NCBI GenBank assembly: GCA_947445525.1
Contig: CANFDS010000002.1
Span: 1-64,000 of the forward strand
DNA length: 64,000 nt
Direction: 5' to 3'
Source of the DNA: Actinomycetota bacterium
Lineage (GTDB): Bacteria > Actinomycetota > Thermoleophilia > Gaiellales > Gaiellaceae
The position numbers were made by a program, and so were the translations under genes. This document shows, in pieces, positions 8,427 through 16,884 of this stretch. Every line of letters starts with the position of its first letter. Within the stretch, counting starts at the first letter, position 1. Below the pieces are notes generated by a model that was given only the letters and a program-made list of their open reading frames with translations, searched no databases and had not been told where the DNA came from.

Positions 8427-9362
8427 GTGAAGCCGGCGCCCTTCGACTACCTCGCCGCCGCCTCCGTCGAGGAGGCGGTCGCCGCGCTCGCCGCCTACGC
8501 CGACGACGCCGTCGTGCTGGCGGGCGGGCAGTCGCTCGTACCGCTACTCAACCTGCGGCTGGCGCGGCCGTCGGTGGTCGTCGACGTCAACCGGATCGCC
8601 GCGCTGGCAGGCATCGGTGTCAACGGCGTGACGACGGTCGGGGCGCTCACCCGGCAGGCGGCGGCCCTGCGCTCGCCGCTGCTGGCCGGGCGGGCGCCGC
8701 TGCTCGTCGTCGCACTCGGCCACGCCGGGCATGTCGCGACCCGCGCGCGCGGCACCGTGGGCGGCTCGGCGGCCCACGCCGACCCTGCCGCAGAGCTGCC
8801 GGCGGTGCTGCTGGCCCTTGACGCGGCGATCGTGCTGCGGGGGCCGGCCGGCGAGCGCGAGGTTGCTGCGGCCGACTTCTTCCAGGGGCCGTTCACGACA
8901 GCGCGCCGCTCGACCGAGCTGCTGACGGCCGTCCGGCTGCCGGCGCCGCCCCCGGGGGCGCGGCACGGCTTCCACGAGGTCGCCCGACGCCACGGCGACT
9001 TCGCGCTGGCGGGCGCCGCGGTGGTCGTCGCGGCTGGGCCGGGCGGGGCGACGGGCGCTGCAGCGGCGGCGGGGCCGGGTGCGGCGCCGGGTGCGGCGCT
9101 AGCAGCGGGCGCCATCTCTCACGTCCGCATCGCCCTCTTCGGGGTGGCGCCGTGCGCCTTCCGTGCCGTCGCCGCCGAGGCGGCGCTCGCAGCGGGCGCA
9201 CCGGCCGAGGAGGTAGCCGCGCTCGCCGCCGCCGCCGCCGAGCCGCACGACGACATCCACGCGACCGCCTCGTACCGCCGCCGGGCTGTGCACACCTGCG
9301 TCGTGCGCGCCCTGGCGGCTGCCGCTGCGGCCGGGCCGGGAGCGGGGGAGGGCTCCCGCTGA
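8427..9362 (+). CDS. Molybdenum hydroxylase, FAD-binding medium subunit (CoxM/XdhB-like)
   Basis: A 311-residue FAD subunit of the xanthine dehydrogenase family. FAD contacts are seen in [17 protein letters not shown] near the N-terminus and in the [15 protein letters not shown] block in the middle. It passes electrons from the 2Fe-2S subunit to the final acceptor. Between the FAD domain and the C-terminal CO_deh_flav_C-like domain there is an Ala/Gly/Pro-rich stretch of about 30 residues that looks like a low-complexity insertion. The GTG start at 8427 follows the hydantoinase stop by 2 nt, and its own stop overlaps the next ATG (TGATG). Confidence 0.88.
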   Translation: MKPAPFDYLAAASVEEAVAALAAYADDAVVLAGGQSLVPLLNLRLARPSVVVDVNRIAALAGIGVNGVTTVGALTRQAAALRSPLLAGRAPLLVVALGHAGHVATRARGTVGGSAAHADPAAELPAVLLALDAAIVLRGPAGEREVAAADFFQGPFTTARRSTELLTAVRLPAPPPGARHGFHEVARRHGDFALAGAAVVVAAGPGGATGAAAAAGPGAAPGAALAAGAISHVRIALFGVAPCAFRAVAAEAALAAGAPAEEVAALAAAAAEPHDDIHATASYRRRAVHTCVVRALAAAAAAGPGAGEGSR

Positions 9363-9934
9363 TGGACGGCCAGGCCGGCATCACACCCGTCGTGTCCGGC
9401 ACCGCACCCGGCGCGGCCGGTGCCGTGCCCGCACCCGCCCTCTGGGCTGCCGGGCTCGTTCGCCTGCGCGTCAACGGCGAGCCGCGCTCGGGGGTCGCCG
9501 AACCCCGCACCCTGCTCTCCGACTTCCTGCGGCACCAGCTGGGCCTCACAGGGACGCACGTGGGCTGCGAGCAGGGTGCCTGCGGCTCGTGTGTGGTGCT
9601 CGTCGACGGCGAGCTGACCCTCTCGTGCCTGGCGCTGGCCGTCCAGGCCGACGGCTGCGCGGTCGAGACGGTCGAGGGGATCGCCCGCGGCAGCCGCCTC
9701 CACCCGCTCCAGCGGGCATTCCAGGAGAGGCACGGCCTCCAGTGCGGCTTCTGCACCCCCGGCATGCTCGTCGCCGCCGGCGCCCTGCTCGCCACCACCC
9801 CCGACCCCAGCGAGCAGCAGGTGCGCGAGCACCTCTCGGGCAACATCTGCCGCTGCACCGGCTACACCGGCATCGTCGAAGCCGTGCTCGAGGCTGCACG
9901 CAGCCTGCGCGAGGAAGGGGAGCAGGGCGCATGA
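9362..9934 (+). CDS. Molybdenum hydroxylase, 2Fe-2S small subunit (CoxS/XdhC-like)
   Basis: A 190-residue iron-sulfur subunit with both [2Fe-2S] clusters. The plant-ferredoxin type cluster uses Cys69, Cys74, Cys77 and Cys89 ([10 protein letters not shown]...SC). The C-terminal helical cluster uses Cys128, Cys131 (QCGFCTPG), Cys163 and Cys165 (NICRCTGY). About 30 residues of Ala/Pro-rich sequence precede the ferredoxin domain. Its stop overlaps the start of the large subunit (ATGA). The gene order medium-small-large matches CO dehydrogenase-like operons. Confidence 0.92.
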   Translation: MDGQAGITPVVSGTAPGAAGAVPAPALWAAGLVRLRVNGEPRSGVAEPRTLLSDFLRHQLGLTGTHVGCEQGACGSCVVLVDGELTLSCLALAVQADGCAVETVEGIARGSRLHPLQRAFQERHGLQCGFCTPGMLVAAGALLATTPDPSEQQVREHLSGNICRCTGYTGIVEAVLEAARSLREEGEQGA

Positions 9935-12285
9935 CGGCGGCGCGCTACGTCGGCGCGCGCGTGCTGCGGGTCGAGGACCCGGCGTTCCTGATGGGCCGCG
10001 CCCGCTACCTCGACGACATCACGCCGCCGGGCACGCTGCACGCCGCCTTCCTGCGCAGCCCGCATGCCCACGCGCGGCTCGTCTCGATCGACGCATCCGG
10101 CGCCCTCGCCCTCGAAGGTGTGCACGCCGTCGTCACCGGTCACGACCTACGCGCCGAGCCGCCCTTCACCACCACGATCCCGACCCGCCCCGAGTGCAAG
10201 ACGGGCACTCGCCGCCTGCTGACCACCGACAGGGTGCGCCATGTCGGCGAGCCGGTCGCCGTGGTGGTGGCCCGCGACCGCTACGTCGCCGAGGACGCGC
10301 TCGAGCTGATCCACGTCGAGTACGAGCCGCTGCTGGCCGTCATGGATCCCGAGGCGGCGCTCGCGCCCGGCGCGCCGGTCATCCACGAGGAGCTGGGCGA
10401 CAACGACTTCGCCACCATCCGCTTCAGCGCCGGCGACCCCGACGCCGTGTTCGCCCGGGCGCCGCACACCTTCGCGAAGCGCTTTCACTTCGGGCGCACC
10501 CATGCGGCGCCGCTCGAGGGCCGCGGCGTCATCGGCGACTGGGACGCGGTGGGCGGCCGCGTCACCGTCTGGACGTCGACGCAGATGCCGCATCTGGTGC
10601 GCGGCCTGCTGGCCGCCCAGTTCGGCCTCCCCGAGAACCGCCTGCGCGTCATCTGCCCGGCCGTGGGCGGCGGCTTCGGCCTCAAGGTGACGCTGTTCGT
10701 CGAGGAGGCGATCATCCCGCTGCTCTCCCGTCAGGTCGGGCGCCCGGTGAAGTGGGTCGAGGATCGCTACGAGGCGCTCGCCGCGAGCGGCCACTCGAAG
10801 GAGGTGGTGATGGAGGTCGAGGTCGCTACCGACGCCGACGGCCGCTTCCTCGCGCTGCGCGGCAGCTACATCGGCGACGGTGGCGCCTACCTGGCACATC
10901 CGTGGACGAGCCTGATCGACCCGCTCTGCGCGGCGGCATTCCTGCCGAGCTTCTACGACGTGCAGGACGTCTCGTACGTCGTGCGCACCCCGTTCACGAA
11001 CAAGTGCCCGGCGGTCGCCTACCGCGGCGTGGGCTGGACGTCCGGGCAGGCCGCCCGCGAGGCGCTGATCGACGACGTCGCCCGCGAGCTCGGCATCGAT
11101 CCCGTCGAGATCCGCCTGCGCAACGCGATCCCGGACGGCGAGCCGTACCGCACCGCAACCGGGGCGAGCTACGACGGCGGCAGCTTCTCGGAGTCGATGC
11201 GGCGCGCCACGGAGCTCATCGGCTACGAGCAGCTGCGGGTGCGCCAGGCGGTGTTACGCCTGGAGGGCCGCTACCTCGGCATCGGCGTCAGCCCGTTCGT
11301 CGAGCAGGGCGGCTGGGCGGCGCGCATCGCCGCCGTCAACGGCTTCCCCGGCTTCGCGTACCTCGACTCGGTGGGTGTCACGATGGAGCCCGACGGCACC
11401 GTCACCGTCGCGAGCGGTTTCCAGGCGAACGGCCAGGGCCACGAGACGACGCTCGCGCAGGTCGTCGCCGACGAGCTGTCGATCCCGTTCGAGAGCATCC
11501 GCGTGATCCAGGGCGACACCGACGCCGTCCCCTACGCCACCGGCAGCTACGGCAGCCGTACGGCCGTCGTCGGCGGTGGCGCCGCAATGCGCGCGGCCGG
11601 CGACGTGCGCACCAAGCTGCTGCACCTCGGCGCCCACCTGCTGGAGGCCAGCCCCGACGATGTCGAGCTGGCCGACGGGCACATCCGCGTCAAGGGCTCG
11701 CCGAAGCAGGCGGTCACGGTCAAGCAGGCAGCGGCAGCAGCCTACTTCGGCCCTCGCCCCGACGACCTCGACCCGGCCCTCTCGGCCACGCGCAGCTACG
11801 ACCCGCCCGAGACGTACTCGAACGCGTGCATCGTCGCCGTGGTCGAGGTGGATGCACGGACGGGCAAGGTCGTGGTCGAGCGACTCCTCGCCGTCGAGGA
11901 CTGCGGCACCATCGTCAACCCGCTGGTGGTGGACGGCCAGGTCTCGGGCGCGCTCGCGCAGGCGGTCGGTGCCGTCCTCTACGAGGGCCTGCCGTACGAC
12001 GCGGACGGCCAGTTCCGCGCCGGCTCGCTGGCCGACTTCCTCTACCCGCAGGCGACCGAGGTGCCCGCCATCGAGGTCAGCCACATCGAGACGCCGTCGC
12101 CCGTCACCGAGGGCGGCTTCAAGGGCATGGGGGAGGGTGGCCTGATCGGCGGGCCGGCCGCCATCGTCAACGCCATCGCCGACGCGCTGGCGCCGTTCGG
12201 GGCGCGCATCGAGCGGACGCCGTTGCGCCCGTGCGACGTGCTCGAGCTGATCGAGCGGGGCGGCGAGCACGGCCACGCGTCGTAG
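9931..12285 (+). CDS. Molybdenum hydroxylase, molybdopterin-binding large subunit (CoxL/XdhA-like)
   Basis: A 784-residue molybdopterin subunit. It carries the MPT-binding VGGGFGLK motif and the catalytic glutamate Glu735 in KGMGEGG near the C-terminus. The active-site loop reads AYRGVGW (residues 363-369). This is neither the AYxCSFR loop of form I CO dehydrogenase nor the AYRGAGR loop usual in form II proteins, so CO oxidation is unlikely and hydroxylation of an N-heterocycle or aldehyde is more plausible. Maturation factors (xdhC-, mobA-like) are not in the window. Confidence 0.9.
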   Translation: MTAARYVGARVLRVEDPAFLMGRARYLDDITPPGTLHAAFLRSPHAHARLVSIDASGALALEGVHAVVTGHDLRAEPPFTTTIPTRPECKTGTRRLLTTDRVRHVGEPVAVVVARDRYVAEDALELIHVEYEPLLAVMDPEAALAPGAPVIHEELGDNDFATIRFSAGDPDAVFARAPHTFAKRFHFGRTHAAPLEGRGVIGDWDAVGGRVTVWTSTQMPHLVRGLLAAQFGLPENRLRVICPAVGGGFGLKVTLFVEEAIIPLLSRQVGRPVKWVEDRYEALAASGHSKEVVMEVEVATDADGRFLALRGSYIGDGGAYLAHPWTSLIDPLCAAAFLPSFYDVQDVSYVVRTPFTNKCPAVAYRGVGWTSGQAAREALIDDVARELGIDPVEIRLRNAIPDGEPYRTATGASYDGGSFSESMRRATELIGYEQLRVRQAVLRLEGRYLGIGVSPFVEQGGWAARIAAVNGFPGFAYLDSVGVTMEPDGTVTVASGFQANGQGHETTLAQVVADELSIPFESIRVIQGDTDAVPYATGSYGSRTAVVGGGAAMRAAGDVRTKLLHLGAHLLEASPDDVELADGHIRVKGSPKQAVTVKQAAAAAYFGPRPDDLDPALSATRSYDPPETYSNACIVAVVEVDARTGKVVVERLLAVEDCGTIVNPLVVDGQVSGALAQAVGAVLYEGLPYDADGQFRAGSLADFLYPQATEVPAIEVSHIETPSPVTEGGFKGMGEGGLIGGPAAIVNAIADALAPFGARIERTPLRPCDVLELIERGGEHGHAS

Positions 12286-12291
12286 CGGGCG

Positions 12292-13197
12292 CTACACACG
12301 CGAGTAGCCGTCGTCCGCGACCGGCCCGTACATATCCGGCCGGCGATCCTGCAGCAGGTTCTTGCCGAACATCCCCTCGGTGCGGGCGCGCAGCACCTCG
12401 CCGCGCAGGTCGGCGGTGTGCAGCAGCAGCCCCTCCTCGTTGCCCGCCTTCGCGACGACATGCCCGAACGGGTCGATGATCTGGCTCGCGCCGTAGTAGT
12501 TGACGTCGCCGCCGTGATAGGCGCCCTGCTCGCAGTGGTTCGAGCACAGCACCCACATCTGGTTGAGCAGGGCGGTCGACTGCAGGGCCAGATCCATCGA
12601 GAAGGCGTGGTAGTCGGTCGCCGCGTCGCCGCCGCGCAGCGGCCAGGCAGTCGAGACGAGCGCGAGTTCGGCGCCGCGCAGCGCGTAGGAGCGCGCGAGC
12701 TCCGGGAAGCAGAAGTCGTAGCAGATCAGCGCACCCGCCCTGGCAAAGCCGAGGTCGAGCACGGGCGCGTCGTTGCCGGGGTTGAAGTACGGGTACTCGA
12801 AGTGGTTGTGGAGCTTGCGATACGACCCGATCAGGCCGTCCGGGCCGATCAGCGCCACCGAGTTGTAGATGACGTTGCCTGCGAGCGCGCGCTCGGCGAG
12901 GCCGAGCTGGATGGTCAGGCCGAGCCTGGCGCAGAGCCGGCCGAGGCGCTCCGTCGCGGGGCCCGGTACCGTCTCGGCCTCGAGGAAGTAGTAGCGCTTC
13001 TGCTCGGCCGAGCCGGGCGTGTCCATGAGGTAGCCCAGATCGGGGTAGCCCTGGAGCCCGACCTCGGGCAGCAGCAGCAGCGCGGCGCCCTGCCCGGCTG
13101 CCTCCTCGGCCAGCTGCTCGAAGCGCACGAGGTTGGCCTGCTTGTCGTGGACGATGGCGACGTTGGCCGCCGCAACGGTGGTCTCATGGCCGGGCAT
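12292..13197 (-). CDS. Carbon-nitrogen hydrolase, nitrilase superfamily
   Basis: A 301-residue nitrilase-fold hydrolase with the Glu-Lys-Cys triad: Glu45 (PEVGLQG), Lys128 (YRKLH) and Cys159 (ICYDFCFPE). It hydrolyses amides, nitriles or N-carbamoyl groups. It ends 6 nt from the end of the convergent large-subunit gene. Beside a hydantoinase, an N-carbamoyl amidohydrolase or beta-ureidopropionase-like role is a reasonable inference, because hydantoinases produce N-carbamoyl amino acids. It has its own leaderless-type promoter. Confidence 0.87.
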   Translation of the reverse strand: MPGHETTVAAANVAIVHDKQANLVRFEQLAEEAAGQGAALLLLPEVGLQGYPDLGYLMDTPGSAEQKRYYFLEAETVPGPATERLGRLCARLGLTIQLGLAERALAGNVIYNSVALIGPDGLIGSYRKLHNHFEYPYFNPGNDAPVLDLGFARAGALICYDFCFPELARSYALRGAELALVSTAWPLRGGDAATDYHAFSMDLALQSTALLNQMWVLCSNHCEQGAYHGGDVNYYGASQIIDPFGHVVAKAGNEEGLLLHTADLRGEVLRARTEGMFGKNLLQDRRPDMYGPVADDGYSRV

Positions 13198-13203
13198 GCC
13201 GGG

Positions 13204-13209
13204 ATCGTA
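13204..13209 (-). promoter_or_regulatory. Leaderless-type -10 box of the nitrilase gene
   Basis: TACGAT on the minus strand, then 6 nt, then ATG at 13197. No Shine-Dalgarno sequence is present. Confidence 0.48.
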
Positions 13210-13218
13210 CTCGGCCGC

Positions 13219-13375
13219 TCAGGAGATGAGCTGCTGGCAGAGCGCGGTCGCGACCGCCTCGGTGCGCGTGTCGGCATCGAGGCGCGCCATCGCCTTGCGC
13301 ACGTGGGCGCGCACCGTGTCGGGCGAGATGTGCAGCTCGCGGCCGATGTCCTCGTTGCGCATGCCGTCAGCGGCA
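13219..13375 (-). pseudogene. LuxR-type HTH C-terminal remnant
   Basis: The reading DGMRNEDIGRELHISPDTVRAHV followed by KAMARL is the helix-turn-helix of a LuxR/NarL regulator, ending in QQLIS and TGA. Only the last ~50 codons exist. Upstream the sequence switches directly into an EamA transporter in another frame. The usual LTPREREVL start of the domain and any receiver or sensor domain are missing. Probably what is left after a deletion that joined two genes. Confidence 0.72.
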
Positions 13376-13945
13376 ACAGCACGGCCCCCTTGAGCAGGAC
13401 GATCGAGAAGATGCGGTAGGGGGAGTAGCGGCTCGACAGCGGCTTCAGCACCATGGCGTAGATCGCCCACGACGCCGCCGTGGCAAGCGCGAGCAACTCA
13501 CCAACGATGCTGCCACCGACCGATCCGCCGGAGCCGACCACGACCAGCGCGACCCCGCCGAATGACACCGCACCGGCGATGGCGAAGCGCCGGCTGAACG
13601 CCTCGATCCCGAGCGCCGCTGCGGTGAGCCCCGTCATGATCGGCAGAGTGCCCACGATCAGCGCCGTCGTCGTCACTCCCGAGAGCCGGATGGCGTAGGC
13701 GAACGCGAGCTGGTTGACCCAGACGCCGACGGGCCTGGCCCCGAGCAGCAGCACGAGGTCCCGGCGCTCCATGCGCAGGGTGCCCTCGCGGCGCAGCGTC
13801 ACGGCGGTCTGCACCGCGGCGGCCCCGAGGTAGCGGAAGCCGTGGGCGAGTACGTACTTGGTGACCGAGAAGTTGAGCGCCCAGGCGGTCACCACCAGGA
13901 GCAGGGCGAGATCGGCCGGGAGCAGGCGCCGGGCGGGCGCCGCCG
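13364..13945 (-). pseudogene. EamA-family transporter, N-terminal half only
   Basis: The frame reads LLVVTAWALNFSVTKYVLAHGF, VNQLAFAYAIRLSGVTTTALI, and WAIYAMVLKPLSSRYSPY, which is the first EamA (DMT superfamily) repeat and the start of the second. Normal members have about 300 residues and 10 membrane segments; here about 190 codons remain. The frame runs out of similarity after VLLPLTA at about 13370 and continues into the LuxR remnant in a different frame. A short in-frame gap also seems present near HGF-RYLGAAA. No good start codon lies between the SDR stop and the first membrane segment. Confidence 0.7.
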
Positions 13946-14755
13946 CTATGAGCGGCCCGCGGCGCTGCGGTAGGCCGCCTGATATCCCATCATCCCGGGG
14001 TTCAGGCTCGTCGTGCCGCCGTCGACGTCGAGGATCGCACCGGTCACGAACGACGCCTCGTCCGAGACGAGGAAGAGGCAGGCGGCGGCGAGCTCCTCGG
14101 GACGGCCGAGCCGGCCGAGTGGCAGGTCGCGCCCTATCAGGGCAAGCGCCTCGTCGTGCGAGACGCCGGCCTTGCGGGCCAGCCGGTCGACCATCGGCGC
14201 GATCATCGGCGTGTCCACGAGGCCGGGGTTGACGCAGTTCACGCGCACGCCGCGCTTGCCGTGCTCGACCGCCAGCGCGTGCGTGAGCGACTGCAGACCG
14301 CCTTTCGACGTGCAGTAGGGGATGTTGTCGGGCGCGAACGAGAAGTAGGCGACGATCGAGCCGACGATCACGAAGGAGCCGCCGCCGCTCTCGGCCATCG
14401 CCGGGATCGCAACGTCGGCGGTGAGGGCGGGGCCCATGGTGTTGATCGCGAGGGCCTCCAGCCACGACGCCTCGTCGCTGCCACCCGGGATGATGCCGGC
14501 GGCACTGACGGCCCCGTGCAGTCCGCCGAAGCGGTCGCGCGCAAGATCGACGGCCCGCTTGATGTCGCTGCGGCGCGAGATGTCGCCGGCGCACACGGCA
14601 ACCGCCGGCAGCTCGGCGGCGAGCGCCTCGAGCGGCCCGGCCCGCCGGCCCATCGCCACGATCGCCGCCCCCTCGGCGACGAACCGTCGCACGACGGCCT
14701 CGCCGATGCCGGTGCCGGCGCCGGTCACGAGCACGGTCTTCCCCGAGAGGCGCAT
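13946..14755 (-). CDS. Short-chain dehydrogenase/reductase
   Basis: A 269-residue classical SDR. It has the cofactor motif TGAGTGIG near residue 11, the NAG-equivalent region (SAAGIIPGG), the catalytic Ser in VGSIVAY and the YxxxK motif in YCTSKGG, and ends with the usual FVTGAILDVDGG block. Substrate is unknown. It has a leaderless-type promoter and is followed directly by the broken EamA gene. Confidence 0.88.
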   Translation of the reverse strand: MRLSGKTVLVTGAGTGIGEAVVRRFVAEGAAIVAMGRRAGPLEALAAELPAVAVCAGDISRRSDIKRAVDLARDRFGGLHGAVSAAGIIPGGSDEASWLEALAINTMGPALTADVAIPAMAESGGGSFVIVGSIVAYFSFAPDNIPYCTSKGGLQSLTHALAVEHGKRGVRVNCVNPGLVDTPMIAPMVDRLARKAGVSHDEALALIGRDLPLGRLGRPEELAAACLFLVSDEASFVTGAILDVDGGTTSLNPGMMGYQAAYRSAAGRS

Positions 14756-14761
14756 GCTGCG

Positions 14762-14767
14762 GTTCTA
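14762..14767 (-). promoter_or_regulatory. Leaderless-type -10 box of the SDR gene
   Basis: TAGAAC on the minus strand, 6 nt before the ATG at 14755. The last base departs from TANNNT. Confidence 0.38.
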
Positions 14768-14867
14768 CCGCGCCGGGCGGTCCGGGCGCAAACCGTAACG
14801 TCGCGGCCGGGTGCGGCACCTGCAATGATCTCGCCGCGCGGCCCCTGCCGCGCCCGACCCCTGAACC

Positions 14868-15932
14868 GTGCGGAGGCTCCTCTCACTCGTGGCTGTGCTG
14901 ATCGCGCTCGTCGCGGCGGGCGGCGCGTCGGCGGCCTCGCCGCGGGTCGCGGTCTTCTTCTACCCGTGGTACTCGACGGTGGCCCACGACGGCACCGACG
15001 CCCACTGGAACCAGGCCGGCCACGCGCCACCCGCCGACGTCGCGTCGGCCTTCTACCCGCTGCGTGGCGCCTACTCCAGCGGCGATGCAGCAGTTCTGCG
15101 TGACCAACTGGGGGAGATCGCGAGCACCGGTGCCGGCGTCGTCGTCTCGTCATGGTGGGGGACCGGGTCGGTCGAGGATCTGCGCCTGCCGCAGGTGATC
15201 GCAGCCGCCCAGGCAGTGCGCCTGCGGGTCGGCGTGCAGATCGAGCCGTACGGCGGCCGCACCGCTGCCAGCGTCGGCGCGGATGTGGAGCGTCTGCGCA
15301 GCCTGGGGGTGACCGACGTCTACGTCTACCGCGCCGAGGACATCCCCGCCGCCGACTGGGCGCCCGTCAACGCGCGCCTCGCGGGCAGATCTCGGCTGAT
15401 TGCCCACACGCTGCTCGTGGGCTGGGCCGCCGCCGCCCGCTTCGCCGGCATCTACACGTACGACGTGCTGATCAACGACGGCAGCAGCTTCAAGCGGCTC
15501 TGCACGCAGGCCCACCGGTTGGGGCTGCTCTGCGCGCCTTCCGTCGGCCCGGGCTTCGACGCGACGGCGGCCACGGGTGAGCCACGCACGCGACCGCGGC
15601 GGGACGGCGCCACCTACGACGCGATGTGGCGGGCCGCCGTCGGAGCGGATGCCGACCTCGTCACCGTGACGAGCTACAACGAGTGGCACGAGGGCAGCCA
15701 GATCGAGCCGGCGGCGCTGCCGGTGCGGGCGAGCCGCTACGCGAGCTACGACGGTGCCTGGGGCACGCACGGCGCCCAAGCGGCAGGCGCCTACCTGGCG
15801 CGGACGGCGCTGTGGGTGCAGCGTTTCGACCCGCAGCGGGCAGCCGAGGCGCCGGCTCCCGTCGCCCGTATCCTTGCAACGTGGCCGGAACCGCCATTCC
15901 TCGCTGGCAGGCGCAGCTCCCGAACGCGCTGA
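14868..15932 (+). CDS. Secreted glycoside hydrolase family 99-like protein
   Basis: A 354-residue protein with a signal peptide (MRRLLSLVAVLIALVAAGGASA, cleavage near residue 22). The mature part begins RVAVFFYPWYST, continues with VVSSWWG and EPYGGR, and contains TSYNEWHEGSQIEPA near residue 265. These are marks of GH99/GH71-like (beta/alpha)8 proteins such as endo-alpha-mannosidases and related uncharacterised bacterial members. Start is the GTG at 14868. The last 52 nt overlap the next gene. Substrate cannot be assigned; surface or dead-cell polysaccharide is possible. Confidence 0.75.
   Translation: MRRLLSLVAVLIALVAAGGASAASPRVAVFFYPWYSTVAHDGTDAHWNQAGHAPPADVASAFYPLRGAYSSGDAAVLRDQLGEIASTGAGVVVSSWWGTGSVEDLRLPQVIAAAQAVRLRVGVQIEPYGGRTAASVGADVERLRSLGVTDVYVYRAEDIPAADWAPVNARLAGRSRLIAHTLLVGWAAAARFAGIYTYDVLINDGSSFKRLCTQAHRLGLLCAPSVGPGFDATAATGEPRTRPRRDGATYDAMWRAAVGADADLVTVTSYNEWHEGSQIEPAALPVRASRYASYDGAWGTHGAQAAGAYLARTALWVQRFDPQRAAEAPAPVARILATWPEPPFLAGRRSSRTR
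15869..15874 (+). promoter_or_regulatory. Leaderless-type -10 box inside the GH99-like gene
   Basis: TATCCT followed by 6 nt and the GTG at 15881, inside the end of the preceding gene. This would allow separate expression of the phosphatidyltransferase. Confidence 0.42.
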
Positions 15933-16438
15933 CGATCGGGCGGCTGCTCGTGATCCCGCCGTTCGTGGTGGTGCTCGCGCTCGCCCACGACTCGCGGTCG
16001 TGGCTCGCCGGCTCGATCTTCGGCGCTGCCGCGATCACCGACCAGATCGACGGCTGGCTCGCCCGCCGCTGGCACATCGAGTCCCGCTTGGGCATGTTCG
16101 CCGACCCGCTGGCCGACCGCCTGCTCATCGACGCCGCCGTGATCGTCCTCTTTCTCGACCACCGCATCCACTGGGCAGGGCTGGCGATCATCGGGCTCCG
16201 CGACGCGCTGATGATCGTCGGGGCGCGGCTGGCGGTGCCGCGCGGCTACGAGTTCTCGGTGTCGCTGCTGGGCAAGCTCGCCACCTGGGTGCTCTACACG
16301 GGCGTCGCGATGACGATGATCACGGCGCGCGGGACGCTGTGGCCGGCCGTCATCTTCTGGGTCGGCGTCGGGCTCTCGAGCGCGGCCGCTGGGCTCTACG
16401 GCATCTCGGCGCGGCGCCAGCTGCGACCTGCCGGATAG
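15881..16438 (+). CDS. CDP-alcohol phosphatidyltransferase (PgsA-like)
   Basis: A 185-residue integral membrane enzyme of phospholipid synthesis. The signature D-x2-DG-x2-AR-x8-G-x3-D-x3-D is complete as DQIDGWLAR with MFADPLADR following. NALTIGRLLVIPP at the N-terminus is typical of phosphatidylglycerophosphate synthase. pgsA often lies beside rodZ and cinA, but here rodZ and cinA are 26 kb away without it, so this may be a relocated pgsA or a paralogue (for example cardiolipin or CDP-inositol type). The stop codon forms part of a 24-bp hairpin stem. Confidence 0.82.
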   Translation: MAGTAIPRWQAQLPNALTIGRLLVIPPFVVVLALAHDSRSWLAGSIFGAAAITDQIDGWLARRWHIESRLGMFADPLADRLLIDAAVIVLFLDHRIHWAGLAIIGLRDALMIVGARLAVPRGYEFSVSLLGKLATWVLYTGVAMTMITARGTLWPAVIFWVGVGLSSAAAGLYGISARRQLRPAG

Positions 16439-16498
16439 CGGCTTGCCGTGAATCGGCGCCCCGCGGCGGCAACCGGCGCCGATTCACGGCAAGCCGCT
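16437..16498. terminator. 24-bp perfect inverted repeat after pgsA
   Basis: Arms 16437-16460 and 16475-16498 are exact reverse complements, with a 14-nt loop. The left arm begins inside the pgsA TAG. No U-tract follows, so it may act as a factor-assisted terminator or as an RNA-stabilising hairpin in either direction. Confidence 0.6.
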
Positions 16499-16530
16499 CT
16501 AGCAGGAGACACCTCACCCTCTGTCGAAGC

Positions 16531-16603
16531 TTGACCCTACGAGGTCTGACGTTGGGTAGAGTCTCAACCTGAGGTTGACCCTTTGTAACAATCTTGCTTT
16601 ACT
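16531..16603 (+). promoter_or_regulatory. Promoter region of the rsiG-like/FHA/MerR operon with a palindromic operator
   Basis: TTGACC (16575-16580), a 17-nt spacer and TTTACT (16598-16603) form a recognisable promoter. A perfect 15-nt palindrome, TCAACCTGAGGTTGA (16564-16578), overlaps its -35. A second TTGACC (16531-16536) lies 20 nt before TAGAGT (16557-16562), a spacing typical of MerR-activated promoters. The MerR gene at the end of the operon is the obvious candidate to bind here. Confidence 0.5.
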
Positions 16604-16635
16604 GGAATGGCCCGCAAGCGAACGAAAGGCCCGCC

Positions 16636-16884
16636 GTGGAAGCGCTCCCGGAACTGACGACGCTCTCCGACGGCGACCTCAAGCGGCTCATCGACGATCT
16701 GCAGCAGGAGGAGCACGACGTGTCGTACCGGCGCCGGATCCTGCACGGCAAGATCGACATCCTGCGCGCCGAGCTCGTCGCCCGGTTGCGGAAGAGCGGT
16801 GGCAGGTGCATCTTCGACCAGGTCGACGTGGAGGCGCTCACGGCGATCCTGACGGCGAAGGCGACGCCGGAAGGCCAAGCGTGA
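16636..16884 (+). CDS. Small RsiG-like protein (single c-di-GMP-binding motif)
   Basis: An 82-residue, mostly helical protein. Residues 26-41 fit the RsiG signature E-x3-S-x2-R-x3-Q-x3-D except that His37 replaces Gln (E26, S30, R33, H37, D41). RsiG is the anti-sigma factor that binds WhiG together with cyclic di-GMP. Deep-branching actinobacteria are known to have small single-motif versions that pair as homodimers. The GTG start at 16636 is chosen for the GAAAGG ribosome binding site; a longer ATG reading begins at 16594. The stop overlaps the FHA gene (GTGA). The assignment is by motif only, and no whiG-like gene is in the window. Confidence 0.62.
   Translation: MEALPELTTLSDGDLKRLIDDLQQEEHDVSYRRRILHGKIDILRAELVARLRKSGGRCIFDQVDVEALTAILTAKATPEGQA

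Noticed and set aside
9931-12285. CO dehydrogenase
   Set aside because: Subunit order fits, but the active-site loop AYRGVGW lacks the Cys of form I and the context is amide/heterocycle breakdown.
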